Positions 1 through 6,918 of a stretch of 25,927 nt of DNA are shown here, piece after piece (positions within the stretch are counted from its first letter, which is position 1; each line of letters begins with the position of its first letter). A model generated the notes under the pieces. The model was given only the letters and a program-made list of their open reading frames with translations, did no database searches and was not told where the DNA came from. Source of the stretch: a virus; IMG/VR virus record IMGVR_UViG_3300006919_000383, positions 1 to 25,927 of that record; one strand, written 5' to 3'. The translations under genes were made by a program, and so were the position numbers.

Positions 1-1
1 A

Positions 2-196
2 CTGCGACCACTGTTCCAACGCAAACTGTGGAAACTAATGAGGAAGAAGCGTGTATTCGACAAGCGAGTCAAGATGTACATGCTGAACCAGGACTGGCTC
101 AAGATACGGAAACAGAAGGATCGAAGGAGGCGTAGGGTGCTAAGGAAGGTGTTCAAGGCCACACAACTGGCCTATATCCGACGTGTTTGTGCGTGA
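2..196 (+). CDS. Basic hypothetical protein, probably 5'-truncated by the window edge
   Basis: The frame is open from base 2 to a TGA at 194-196 and encodes about 64 very basic residues, with a run of five arginines near the middle and many Lys, Trp and Tyr. An in-frame ATG at 38-40 would give a 52-aa protein, so the gene may be either partial or complete. Its stop codon directly abuts the stop of the minus-strand gene beginning at 197, which supports a real convergent gene in this tightly packed genome. The charge suggests nucleic-acid binding, but that is inference. I do not recognise the family. Only one other plus-strand gene occurs in the window, at 17135-17413. Confidence 0.5.
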   Translation: MRPLFQRKLWKLMRKKRVFDKRVKMYMLNQDWLKIRKQKDRRRRRVLRKVFKATQLAYIRRVCA

Positions 197-472
197 TTAT
201 TTGACGAACTGATCCATGGCATCAGCGTACCATTGGCGGTAGTGCTGTTCTATGCGTTCATAGGGGATTTCATCCCTCTGTGCCACCGGTATTCCTGGTA
301 GTTCGTTCTTTATGACTTCCTTGTTCACGAGATCCAGTATGACTGTGTATTCCTGCATCTTGCCTGTGCCTATCTTCTTCTTTGACAGTTCAACGAACTC
401 ATCGAATTTCTTGTCTGCCTTGATCACGTACTTGACGCAGAAGTATCTTTTCTTGTTGTGTTTGCTACCCAT
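197..472 (-). CDS. Small conserved-looking hypothetical protein downstream of the clamp loader gene
   Basis: This 91-aa protein has a basic N-terminus (a GSKHNKKRYF segment), a central alpha/beta-looking part and an acidic, aromatic C-terminal helix. Its ATG overlaps the end of the gp44 gene by 8 bp, so the two are probably translationally coupled. In T4 the position after gene 44 is near gene 62, the second clamp-loader subunit, but T4 gp62 is about 187 aa and no clear similarity is visible here. It is not RegA by eye either. A replication-associated role is inferred from position only. No membrane segment or known catalytic motif is seen. Confidence 0.75.
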   Translation of the reverse strand: MGSKHNKKRYFCVKYVIKADKKFDEFVELSKKKIGTGKMQEYTVILDLVNKEVIKNELPGIPVAQRDEIPYERIEQHYRQWYADAMDQFVK

Positions 473-1391
473 TCTGTAACCTCGCTAGTTTTATCATGCA
501 ACTGGCTAAATTTATCTCAGGGTCGGCTACGAATGAATGATCCACCAACGCCTGCTTGATAATTAGCACCGCCTTGTCCTGCTGGTCCTCATCTTTGGAC
601 ACCAGTTCCAGGTTGTCATACAGCCATCTGTATATCTCCTCACACTCCTCTGGTCTGGCCTGTGCGCAGACAAGTTTACGTGCTTCTTGTATTTTGCCCT
701 GCTTGAACAGTTCCACCATCTCCAACCTGTAGTCCTGTTGACCACTGTCGCCCTTGGCAGGTGGCATCAATCGTCCGTCTCGGACATTCTGTTGCACCAT
801 GTTGATGCACTTCCTCAGATCCGGATACGAAGCCTTCACATACGTGTCCAAGGTGTCTATGTCTTGGTCCACTTTCTCTGCTATCAAGATCTCCGCGACC
901 CTGGCGGTGAATTCCGTCTTGTCTATGGTCTCCATGTGGAAGCCCTGGCATCTGCTGTGGAGTGCTGGTATGACCCTGTTGGGATAGTTACAGGTCAGTA
1001 TGAATCTCGCTGACGTATGATAGGCCTCCATCACGCCACGCAGTGCGGCCTGTCCGTTTGGTGACATGTAGTCCGCCTCGTCTAGTAGTACATACTTGTA
1101 TGCTCCGAAAGGCATTATCTGTACGAAGTTGTTGATCTTCTCTCTAACTGTGTCAACACTATTTTCTCTTGAAGCATTTATCTCTAAGATGTCATAACTG
1201 GAAACATCCAGTTCATGGAACAGCATCTTGGCCAGTGTGGTCTTGCCCACCCCCGGCGCTCCTGATAGCAACAAGTGTGGTATGGACTTCTCGTCTATCC
1301 AGCTCTGTATCTGTTGTCGCTGTGCGTCGTCTCGGACGACATATTCCTTTAATGTTTTTGGCCTGTATTTTTCTACCCAGAGGTCTTTCAT
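465..1391 (-). CDS. 44: Sliding clamp loader ATPase subunit, T4 gp44-like
   Basis: This 308-aa AAA+ protein carries every expected clamp-loader motif. A WVEKYRPKTL N-terminal box lies at residues 5-14, the Walker A GAPGVGKT at 44-51, the Walker B DEAD at 104-107 and the SRC sensor/arginine-finger motif at 146-148, followed by a helical C-terminal collar domain. The length fits T4 gp44 (about 319 aa). In T4, four gp44 and one gp62 open the gp45 clamp and load it at primer ends for the gp43 polymerase. No gp45, gp43 or recognisable gp62 lies in the window. The start codon overlaps the upstream 55-aa gene in an ATGA arrangement, which points to coupled translation in a replication operon. Confidence 0.95.
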   Translation of the reverse strand: MKDLWVEKYRPKTLKEYVVRDDAQRQQIQSWIDEKSIPHLLLSGAPGVGKTTLAKMLFHELDVSSYDILEINASRENSVDTVREKINNFVQIMPFGAYKYVLLDEADYMSPNGQAALRGVMEAYHTSARFILTCNYPNRVIPALHSRCQGFHMETIDKTEFTARVAEILIAEKVDQDIDTLDTYVKASYPDLRKCINMVQQNVRDGRLMPPAKGDSGQQDYRLEMVELFKQGKIQEARKLVCAQARPEECEEIYRWLYDNLELVSKDEDQQDKAVLIIKQALVDHSFVADPEINLASCMIKLARLQNG

Positions 1392-1555
1392 CTACGTAAC
1401 CATTTCCTCGCCGCTTCTATGGGATTCTTAAGTCCCTCATAAGTGCTGTCTATGAACTTGATGTGAGTGTACAGTTTGTCTCGAAGTTCCTCAACGGTCT
1501 TCTGTAAGTGATCGATCTTAGTGTTGAGTTTTTTGATCTCTTTTTCGTCTACCAT
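1388..1555 (-). CDS. Small coiled-coil protein (55 aa)
   Basis: An ATG at 1553-1555 opens a 55-aa frame that ends in a TGA overlapping the gp44 ATG (ATGA, 1388-1391). The first 30 residues are charged with leucine, isoleucine and valine spaced as heptads, as in a coiled coil. The tail is basic and ends in WLRR. The gene exactly fills the space between the methyltransferase and gp44 and would otherwise leave a 168-bp hole. Coupling to gp44 suggests a small replication accessory or coiled-coil adaptor, but no family is recognised. A promoter-like TAGACA-17-TAATAT sits just upstream. Confidence 0.7.
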   Translation of the reverse strand: MVDEKEIKKLNTKIDHLQKTVEELRDKLYTHIKFIDSTYEGLKNPIEAARKWLRR

Positions 1556-1559
1556 GTTG

Positions 1560-2216
1560 TTATATTACAGAAGTTTCCTTGGTTTGTCTATTGAAATGTA
1601 AAATATATCTATCACCCTCGTAGGTCTGTCCTTTGCCAGAATCACTTTTTCCAGCGTAATCATATAGATGTTTTCCTGTAAGCACGAACCCTTTGTGTTT
1701 TTCTAGAAAGTCTATGACATCGTTCATGTGGACCTGGTTTTTCTCTTCCCAACAGTCTAAAATTATATTTTGACATTTAAATTTGTTTAAGATATTTTTT
1801 ATCTGAGGTATTTGATGTGCGACTGACAACATCATTATTGTGTCAGTTTCACACGAAACTTTTTCTGCAGGTAACACATTGAGTTCTGTGTCGACATCCA
1901 CGATTTTTGACATGATTTTAGCGTACCTTATACGCTTTTCGTTCATATCTACTCCGACATATTTTTTTACTAAGTTTTCCATGCTACCCAAGTACCAGGC
2001 TATGCCGCATCCAATATCCAAAACTTCTTTGTTCTTCAATGAAGTGTATCCTAAATCAAAAACAAGTCTGTGGTATTCAATTAGATGATCGGGGAATTGC
2101 CACACTGACGGATCACATGGAACATGAGAGTGGAATGGCATGTCCTTATCTGTTATATTTTTGTTGTACAGATGCCAGATATATTCAAATCTATGTTTGT
2201 TCAAATCAGAAATCAT
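1560..2216 (-). CDS. SAM-dependent methyltransferase (class I, Rossmann fold)
   Basis: This 218-aa protein has a textbook class I methyltransferase motif I (VLDIGCG, residues 65-71), which binds S-adenosylmethionine, and an acidic motif II end at Asp90 (VGVD). A hydrophobic strand (IIL, about 150) follows an LSVAHQIPQI segment around the motif IV region. There is no DPPY-type motif of a DNA adenine or cytosine methylase, so a small-molecule, protein or glycan substrate is more likely. The gene is visibly richer in A+T than gp44 and uvsE on either side, suggesting separate acquisition. The substrate is not determinable from sequence. Confidence 0.8.
   Translation of the reverse strand: MISDLNKHRFEYIWHLYNKNITDKDMPFHSHVPCDPSVWQFPDHLIEYHRLVFDLGYTSLKNKEVLDIGCGIAWYLGSMENLVKKYVGVDMNEKRIRYAKIMSKIVDVDTELNVLPAEKVSCETDTIMMLSVAHQIPQIKNILNKFKCQNIILDCWEEKNQVHMNDVIDFLEKHKGFVLTGKHLYDYAGKSDSGKGQTYEGDRYILHFNRQTKETSVI
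1562..1590 (-). promoter_or_regulatory. Weak sigma-70-like promoter before the coiled-coil gene
   Basis: Read on the minus strand, TAGACA (1585-1590), a 17-bp spacer and TAATAT (1562-1567) lie inside the last codons of the methyltransferase gene, with six bases between the -10 and the ATG. The geometry equals that of the stronger promoters at 21670-21697 and 22095-22123, but the -10 matches consensus at only four of six positions. Confidence 0.35.
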
Positions 2217-2237
2217 TTTTATAGGTGCCTGTTAACA

Positions 2238-3278
2238 CTATAAAGTGTTTTCCAGATATTGTCTATATAATTGTTCAGAGGCCATGTTTTTACCTTTTGC
2301 CTCCACCTGTATGTCGAAGTTCTCCGAAAATGAAAGTGCCCAGTCATTTACCGCTCTGTTTGGTAATAGGTCCGAGTGTGCCCGCAGTTTCTGTTTCTTG
2401 CAACCACGCTCTAATAACATTTTAATATCATGCATCTCGGTGTGTGTCCTATCACCAAGATCTGCTACCGCTAGGTGTTCGTCCCTAGAATAAGAGTAGT
2501 GCATACTAGGTCTCTGTCCACGCCACGAATCTATAACACGTTTGACCCTGTCGTCTGTGGGTTCGATGTATTCCTCGTCTCTGATCCAATGATGATGTAT
2601 GTCAAGGACCAGTGCAAGGTCCTTCTCCAGTTCAAGGCTCTTCTCCAGTCCATGTCCCATCTCGTCATTCTCAATTGTGATGAGGTTACGTGCTTCTTGA
2701 GATAGTCTCGGTAGTGCCTTTCTGATACCATCTGGACCTTGACGTCCTGATATGTGTACGTTGATCTTGCAACCATCTTGGAATGTTTTGCCAAAGCCCA
2801 TCCATCTTGCCATGTCCGCATGGTATTCGAATTCTTCTATGCTACGTTCAACTATGTCCGGAGTCTCTGATGCCAGCACACAGAACTGTCCTGGATGGAA
2901 TGAAACCTTAACGTCCAACTTGCGTGCCATCTCTCCCACGGGAGCGAATAAATTCTGTAAATGATCCTGTATGTACCGTTGTTGCCACCATGACTTCCAG
3001 TCCTTCTCTGTGTAGCCCTGTAGCATCTCCGATCCCAGCCTCACCATCCTGCGTTCAGGTGGTAGTGTGCCCACTCTTTCTATCAGTCTACGTGCGGCCG
3101 TGGTGTTGTGTGTCATGATGTCCCACTGTCGCTGTTCGGCTTCGTCTCGGTGTTCACGTAACCAACGCATCGTGGTTGACCTGCCATTGAGATCCCGGTC
3201 CTTGGCGTTGACTTTCATTCCGCCAAACTCCGACTCGTCATTGAGCCATTTGCAACAGAAACCAAAACGCTGAATCAT
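2238..3278 (-). CDS. uvsE: UV damage endonuclease, UvsE/UVDE family
   Basis: A 346-aa TIM-barrel endonuclease that nicks DNA 5' of UV photoproducts and abasic sites using clustered metal ions. Numbered from the ATG at 3276-3278, the visible metal-site motifs are HPGQF (128-132), a His in NVHISG (175), IENDE with Glu203, LDIHHHW (225-231), MHYSYS with His260, HSD (301-303) and EAKGKN with Glu326. The open frame extends to a GTG at 3291-3293. I prefer the ATG because family members begin with a similar M-x-x-RFGF sequence and because a promoter -10 element (3284-3289) lies between the two candidates. The role is repair of sunlight damage to phage DNA, a known theme in marine phages. Confidence 0.92.
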   Translation of the reverse strand: MIQRFGFCCKWLNDESEFGGMKVNAKDRDLNGRSTTMRWLREHRDEAEQRQWDIMTHNTTAARRLIERVGTLPPERRMVRLGSEMLQGYTEKDWKSWWQQRYIQDHLQNLFAPVGEMARKLDVKVSFHPGQFCVLASETPDIVERSIEEFEYHADMARWMGFGKTFQDGCKINVHISGRQGPDGIRKALPRLSQEARNLITIENDEMGHGLEKSLELEKDLALVLDIHHHWIRDEEYIEPTDDRVKRVIDSWRGQRPSMHYSYSRDEHLAVADLGDRTHTEMHDIKMLLERGCKKQKLRAHSDLLPNRAVNDWALSFSENFDIQVEAKGKNMASEQLYRQYLENTL

Positions 3279-3283
3279 AGTAT

Positions 3284-3311
3284 ATTGTAACACTTTTCTG
3301 TGTGCTGTCTA
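3284..3311 (-). promoter_or_regulatory. Sigma-70-like promoter before uvsE
   Basis: On the minus strand TAGACA (3306-3311), a 16-bp spacer and TACAAT (3284-3289) precede the uvsE ATG by five bases. The -35 box contains the TAG stop codon of the upstream SGNH-like gene. Each box differs from consensus at one base. Confidence 0.5.
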
Positions 3312-4007
3312 CTGATGAAAATCCAGTTGCTCACGCACTGATTGTAGCCATTGCTTGTACACAGGGTTCTTGAAGTGACAGTTGTCCTCCAGCAGTCCGT
3401 TGTTACGGTAACAATATGTGTGGGGATCTGAATCTATCCAATGGGTCTTGTCAAGTATCTTTGGAAATTCATTGACTCGACCGTCATAATTTTCTTCGTC
3501 TGGGTGTGCCGGATTGCATATGTCGTAGAAGAAAGTCCAGTTGAATGGTATCTTGTTCTGTTGCAGGAACCATATGGTGCCGGCCACTGCTTGTACACTT
3601 TCACGAGCCACATGATCGTATTCATCAGTGCGCCAATACACGGGCATGAAAATTTCTGTGGTCTTGTCTGTGCCCATCCAACTCCCTACCTTGCCTCCCG
3701 AACATAGGTATCTCCGTTTATAAGTTTTTATGGCGTAGTCATACCCAGGCATCGGAGCTTCTTCGTCGATGCAGATGTCATGCCTTGCCAGTCCTGTGAA
3801 CTGACAGTACACGTAGTCAACTTTATGATCTGATATGTAGTCCACACAGTTACCATATATGAATTGGTTGCCAACACCGTGGTATGACAGGTTAGTGATT
3901 TCGACGTCATCACCAAACACAACGTCCTTCCATATCTGCTCTTTGTTGATTTCCTGTTTATCCTCGGCCAAATTGCTACAGCCCAGGAACAATATCTTCT
4001 TAGTCAT
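3309..4007 (-). CDS. SGNH/GDSL-hydrolase-like protein
   Basis: This 232-aa protein begins with a strand and a FLGCSN motif (residues 7-12) where SGNH hydrolases carry the GDS nucleophile motif, here Ser11. A GVGN segment (44-47) resembles the block III Gly/Asn oxyanion residues, and DNCHF (208-212) resembles the C-terminal block V D-x-x-H with Asp208 and His211. The order and spacing fit the SGNH fold, whose members are esterases, lipases or carbohydrate deacetylases. No signal peptide is seen, so it would act in the cytoplasm or in the virion. Its start overlaps the end of the co-chaperonin gene by 8 bp. The substrate is unknown; glycan O-deacylation is only a guess. Confidence 0.6.
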   Translation of the reverse strand: MTKKILFLGCSNLAEDKQEINKEQIWKDVVFGDDVEITNLSYHGVGNQFIYGNCVDYISDHKVDYVYCQFTGLARHDICIDEEAPMPGYDYAIKTYKRRYLCSGGKVGSWMGTDKTTEIFMPVYWRTDEYDHVARESVQAVAGTIWFLQQNKIPFNWTFFYDICNPAHPDEENYDGRVNEFPKILDKTHWIDSDPHTYCYRNNGLLEDNCHFKNPVYKQWLQSVREQLDFHQ

Positions 4008-4443
4008 TGCCCGGCAGGGAGGTCATCTGTCTCATGCCGCCGGTGTTGATGTATCCGGCCTGTCTGTTGTTGAAGTCTGGTTCATCGTCTGACAGTAACA
4101 GGATATCGTTCTCATCGATCATCCTCACTTCCAATTCAACATCGTTTTTCTTGACCTTAAGTGCCCTGCTCCACCTACCGTGTGCCACCAGCACCCACTG
4201 TCCAACCCGAACGTCGTCCTGTTGATCTCCAATGGCGTACACTTTGGCCCAACGTGGGTGTATGCCCGCTTCGGTGCCGTCGTCGTCCATGAGTATGATT
4301 CCGCCCTTGGTCTTGGTTGCACCGAACTGCATGTCAGATACCAACACCCTCTTTTTAAGTGGTGTTATGTCGTAGTCAACGGTGTACTGTTTTCCACCGT
4401 GTGATCCGAATCCCTTTGCCTGTAAGTCTTCTATCTGTCCCAT
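4000..4443 (-). CDS. GroES-like co-chaperonin (functional analogue of T4 gp31)
   Basis: A 147-aa protein with the GroES core: ITPLKKRVLV (26-35) matches the first strand, TKTKGGIIL (43-51) matches the mobile loop with its GGIVL-type hydrophobic tip that docks on GroEL, and RMIDENDILLL (107-117) matches the C-terminal strand. It is longer than host GroES (about 97 aa), with extra N- and C-terminal extensions of roughly 25 residues each. In T4, gp31 replaces GroES so that the host GroEL can fold the major capsid protein gp23; a similar job is likely. A strong sigma-70-type promoter ends nine bases before the ATG. A missing canonical ribosome-binding site fits near-leaderless translation. Confidence 0.88.
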   Translation of the reverse strand: MGQIEDLQAKGFGSHGGKQYTVDYDITPLKKRVLVSDMQFGATKTKGGIILMDDDGTEAGIHPRWAKVYAIGDQQDDVRVGQWVLVAHGRWSRALKVKKNDVELEVRMIDENDILLLSDDEPDFNNRQAGYINTGGMRQMTSLPGND

Positions 4444-4452
4444 TGTAGAAGT

Positions 4453-4481
4453 ATTATAGCGGATCTATTCCAATCCGTCAA
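4453..4481 (-). promoter_or_regulatory. Sigma-70 promoter before the co-chaperonin gene
   Basis: On the minus strand TTGACG (4476-4481), a 17-bp spacer and a perfect TATAAT (4453-4458) end nine bases before the co-chaperonin ATG. The -35 box and much of the spacer are the last codons of the upstream gene (LDGLE plus stop). A start point about 7 bp past the -10 would leave a leader of only a few bases. Confidence 0.7.
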
Positions 4482-4914
4482 GAGCGGCGTCGATGCCTTT
4501 TTTCTCTGTGGTCTCGGTCTTTGGCTTGAATGTCGAGACCGGTGTGGGCTCCGCCTCCACCTTTGTTTCCACTTTCTTTGGTTGTGACGCAACTGTTTTC
4601 TTGGGTTCAGGTTTTGCCGCAACAGGTGTCATCTTCTGCACAGTCTTCACTGTCTCTGACTTGGGTGCTGGCATAGGTTTGCCCTTGGTCGGTGTGTCAC
4701 TGACCATGCCCTTGGGTTGTTCGTAGTATTTCTGTATGATCTTTTCCTTTGGTGTCACTATCTGTCCACCCGCTCCCAACACGTCTCCCTTGGCGTTGAC
4801 GTTCATGTTGCCCACTGCCTGCACGGATTCGTTGGCCGCTCTCAGTTTCTCTATGTCTACCATCCGACCCTGCATGGTTCTGTACATTCTCTTTCTGGGT
4901 GCTCTTGCTACCAT
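4465..4914 (-). CDS. Hypothetical protein with a low-complexity Pro/Lys/Thr/Glu tail
   Basis: This 149-aa protein has two parts. Residues 1-70 look conserved: a basic start, TMQGRMVDIEKL, then VGNMNVNAKGDVLGAGG and a KEKIIQKYYEQP helix. Residues 72-140 are a disordered stretch dominated by Lys, Pro, Thr, Glu and Ala, followed by a short DAALDGLE end. From memory, small proteins with a comparable N-terminal part occur in marine T4-like phages, but I cannot verify this. The flexible tail suggests a virion or scaffold component or a linker protein. A good ribosome-binding site (TAGGAG) lies 12 bases before the ATG. No enzymatic motif is visible. Confidence 0.7.
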   Translation of the reverse strand: MVARAPRKRMYRTMQGRMVDIEKLRAANESVQAVGNMNVNAKGDVLGAGGQIVTPKEKIIQKYYEQPKGMVSDTPTKGKPMPAPKSETVKTVQKMTPVAAKPEPKKTVASQPKKVETKVEAEPTPVSTFKPKTETTEKKGIDAALDGLE

Positions 4915-4942
4915 TTTAATATACTCCTATATTGATTACTTA

Positions 4943-5464
4943 TCATCGCAGGAATTCCGTGATGTCCAAATTGTACAGCAGGGGATTTATCTTGTGTACC
5001 CCGATCAGGAACAAGCAGAAACTGGCCACGCTTGATCCACGACCCACTCCCCAGACTATGTTGTTGGCCCTGAGTGTGTCTACGAAATAGATCAAGAACT
5101 GTAGCACTCGGACGAATTTCTTCTTTTCAAAGAGGTCGTATTCCATCTGCACACGCAATCGTTCCTCGTCGTTTTGGCATCGTTCCAACAACCATTGTAA
5201 AACGTTGATTTGGTAATATTTCTCTGGCATGTGCCAGCGGTCGATGTTCGACCTGTCAAACTCTGACAGTGTTTGTCTTTCTGGTGCGGTGTTTATGCTT
5301 GGCAGATTCAATCCAAGTTGTTTCAAGGCCGTGGAATACTTCTCTGTGTCATCGAAGAACAGTCTTGATATGTCAAATTCTGGATTGGTGTAGATTAGTT
5401 CTATGGCATCCTCTTCCGAGAAGATCACATCACCGTGTTCATTTGTCTTTGTCTTTTCCGCCAT
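4943..5464 (-). CDS. Fragment-like homologue of DNA polymerase III alpha (GRGS segment only)
   Basis: A 173-aa protein whose last 60 residues match the DnaE/PolC region entering the palm. A YFV-type helix (126-137) is followed by WGVGRGSSVASFCLFLIGV (138-156) and NPLLYNLDITEFL (160-172), which parallel the bacterial pattern of GPGRGS, GSLVAY, a DPL turn and FERFL. In bacterial polymerases the catalytic PDFDxD aspartates come directly afterwards; this protein stops at the corresponding point. The N-terminal 110 residues are acidic and helical with no visible PHP domain. It cannot be a complete polymerase. A role in nucleotide or DNA binding, or in interfering with host replication, is inference. 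It overlaps the upstream gene by 26 bp. Confidence 0.7.
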   Translation of the reverse strand: MAEKTKTNEHGDVIFSEEDAIELIYTNPEFDISRLFFDDTEKYSTALKQLGLNLPSINTAPERQTLSEFDRSNIDRWHMPEKYYQINVLQWLLERCQNDEERLRVQMEYDLFEKKKFVRVLQFLIYFVDTLRANNIVWGVGRGSSVASFCLFLIGVHKINPLLYNLDITEFLR

Positions 5465-6074
5465 CTAGCACCTTTGGGTTGAATTCGAATATTTTAGCAT
5501 GTTCCTGGTGCTGTTTGTCAATGGTGATCTGTTGGTTCGTCCAACTGAAGTGTCCTGTGTATATGCCCTTGTCAAGTTCCTCATCATATGTCGCCGTGTC
5601 TGGCCTCAACCACCATGGGTCGAAATGGCTGAATTCTTGCGAGAACCAGTCAGGCCTATCTAACAGTATAAGCTCTTTGCTGTCCTTGTCAACCGTGTAG
5701 GTAATACCATCACCCTGCCATGAGCTCAGGGCTATCCTCTCTATGATGATCTTGCTGTCCAATATGCTGTTGGCCTTGCAGTAGCACACCGCGGCCATGA
5801 TCTGGTCATAGGGTGGCCTTGGTAATTCAATGAATCTGTTGGTGCTGTTCTTCCTCAAAACGGAATAAAGTTTCTCCTCACGCCAGGTGGTTATGGTGTT
5901 GGCGAACACCTGTTCGAACAGGTTTTTTAACCTGTCAAAGTATGCAGTCTGTTCCTTGAGGTCTGCGGTGTGTGGTGTCAGCGTGAGTTCAACGGAGTAT
6001 TCGTTGGGGAACAGTTCTCCGTCCACGACTATGATTGATTTGAATTTGGTGTTCCAAGTGAAACTGCTTGACAT
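5439..6074 (-). CDS. Hypothetical phage protein (211 aa)
   Basis: The protein has an N-terminal half rich in beta strands and aromatic residues (FTWNTKF, IIVVDGELFPNEYSVEL), a helix with FDRLKNLFEQVF, and a helical segment YDQIMAAVCYCKANSI, then an acidic, tryptophan-rich C-terminal half (DRPDWFSQEF, DPWWLRP, HFSWTNQQ). The FDRLK-type helix after a strand pair vaguely recalls T-fold pterin enzymes, but the histidines expected there are missing. I do not recognise the family. Its 3' end overlaps the DnaE-like gene by 26 bp, so the two are likely co-expressed. Confidence 0.7.
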   Translation of the reverse strand: MSSSFTWNTKFKSIIVVDGELFPNEYSVELTLTPHTADLKEQTAYFDRLKNLFEQVFANTITTWREEKLYSVLRKNSTNRFIELPRPPYDQIMAAVCYCKANSILDSKIIIERIALSSWQGDGITYTVDKDSKELILLDRPDWFSQEFSHFDPWWLRPDTATYDEELDKGIYTGHFSWTNQQITIDKQHQEHAKIFEFNPKVLDGGKDKDK

Positions 6075-6086
6075 CTAGTTTACTTA

Positions 6087-6338
6087 CTAGTCGATGTTGA
6101 TCAAATCGCCGATATCTGGTTCGTTCCTCAACTTCTTGTTGTTCTTGTGCCATTCCTCGATGCGCCTTTGCCTTATGGCATCTTGATAGGTCCTCAGCGC
6201 CATCTGTAGGTTGGACAACATCTCTGGATTGCGACCACGTCTCGCTATGGCCACTTTCCTTGACAGCTCCTTGATGCGATTGGAGATCTCCTCCTCGCTC
6301 ATGTTGCCTATCTCTTCTTGTAGTGGATGGAAGTACAT
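6087..6338 (-). CDS. Small helical protein (83 aa)
   Basis: Starts MYFHPLQEEIGNMSEEE and continues as two predominantly helical, highly charged segments: ISNRIKELSRKVAIARR (about 18-34) and a Met/Leu/Gln/Arg-rich stretch (40-62), ending in an acidic tail IGDLINID. The pattern suggests a helical hairpin or a coiled-coil oligomer such as a structural or assembly factor. An AAGGGG ribosome-binding site lies seven bases before the ATG. It sits between the 211-aa hypothetical gene and the first fibre-like gene. No family is recognised with confidence. Confidence 0.7.
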   Translation of the reverse strand: MYFHPLQEEIGNMSEEEISNRIKELSRKVAIARRGRNPEMLSNLQMALRTYQDAIRQRRIEEWHKNNKKLRNEPDIGDLINID

Positions 6339-6354
6339 TATACCCCTTTATGTG

Positions 6355-6918
6355 TTAGGCGTACTGTTTGCCCAGTTGATGCATCAGCACCGTTGTACCA
6401 CCGTCTGGTGACATGAATTCGTAGAGTGCCCTGCCCAGTCCCGGCGCTATAGTGTCTGACGTACCGTCACTGCCTGTGACGTTGTCCGCTTTGATCACTG
6501 CACTAGGGAACACTAGATTGGTTGCACCTGCTGACACAGTCACATCTAATATGATCCTACCCAATGCTCCAGATGGTGGAAAATTTTGGAAAGCAAAAGT
6601 GGTGTCTGCTGTGATGGTCAGTGTTTGGTAATGTCCGTTCTCGTGGTCCAGTGTGACGTTTCCACTGCTGACTGTTCCATGCGGATACACGGTCTGACTG
6701 GTGTCCTTGAATTTGGCCCTGGTTACCTCGTTGTCAGCAAAGTTGCTGGCGGCGTTTAGATTGGCCTTGTTGGTCTGTAGGTCCTCTATCTCAGTTTTAG
6801 CATAGGTAAAGTTATTTTTGGCACCACTGAAGTTATCTCTGAAACCCTGTGAGCTGTTGTCCTGTCCTGCTTTCGGATAGGTCGCGTCTATGTTGCCTGG
6901 TACTATGTTACTTGCCAT
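6355..6918 (-). CDS. Virion structural protein, short tail-fibre-like
   Basis: This 187-aa protein begins with an adaptor-like segment (PKAGQDNSSQGFRDNF, 16-31; then NNFTYAKTEIEDLQ) that resembles the GTGDTLRTAFTKVNANFTE segment opening the four larger fibre paralogues of this region. A beta-rich C-terminal domain follows, with LTITADTTFAFQNFP and a GRIILDVTVSAGATNLVFP strand pair, ending close to a YEFMSPDGGTTVLM strand like those at the tips of phage fibres. Its ATG overlaps the last codon of the 836-aa gene, and an AAAGGA ribosome-binding site lies upstream. A late-type promoter box lies within the end of that upstream gene. Confidence 0.75.
   Translation of the reverse strand: MASNIVPGNIDATYPKAGQDNSSQGFRDNFSGAKNNFTYAKTEIEDLQTNKANLNAASNFADNEVTRAKFKDTSQTVYPHGTVSSGNVTLDHENGHYQTLTITADTTFAFQNFPPSGALGRIILDVTVSAGATNLVFPSAVIKADNVTGSDGTSDTIAPGLGRALYEFMSPDGGTTVLMHQLGKQYA

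Noticed and set aside
2234-2249. Inverted repeat AACACT-ATAA-AGTGTT at the end of uvsE as a terminator
   Set aside because: The stem is AT-rich and only six base pairs, it spans the stop codon, and no T-run follows on the minus strand.
6067-6092. CTAGT-N6-ACTAG inverted repeat between two small genes
   Set aside because: Only five base pairs with no T-run; likely chance in a short AT-rich intergenic gap.
6339-6345. TATAAT overlapping the ATG of the 83-aa gene as a promoter
   Set aside because: The box includes the start codon itself and no TTGACA-like -35 lies 16-18 bp upstream; the AAGGGG before it is a ribosome-binding site.
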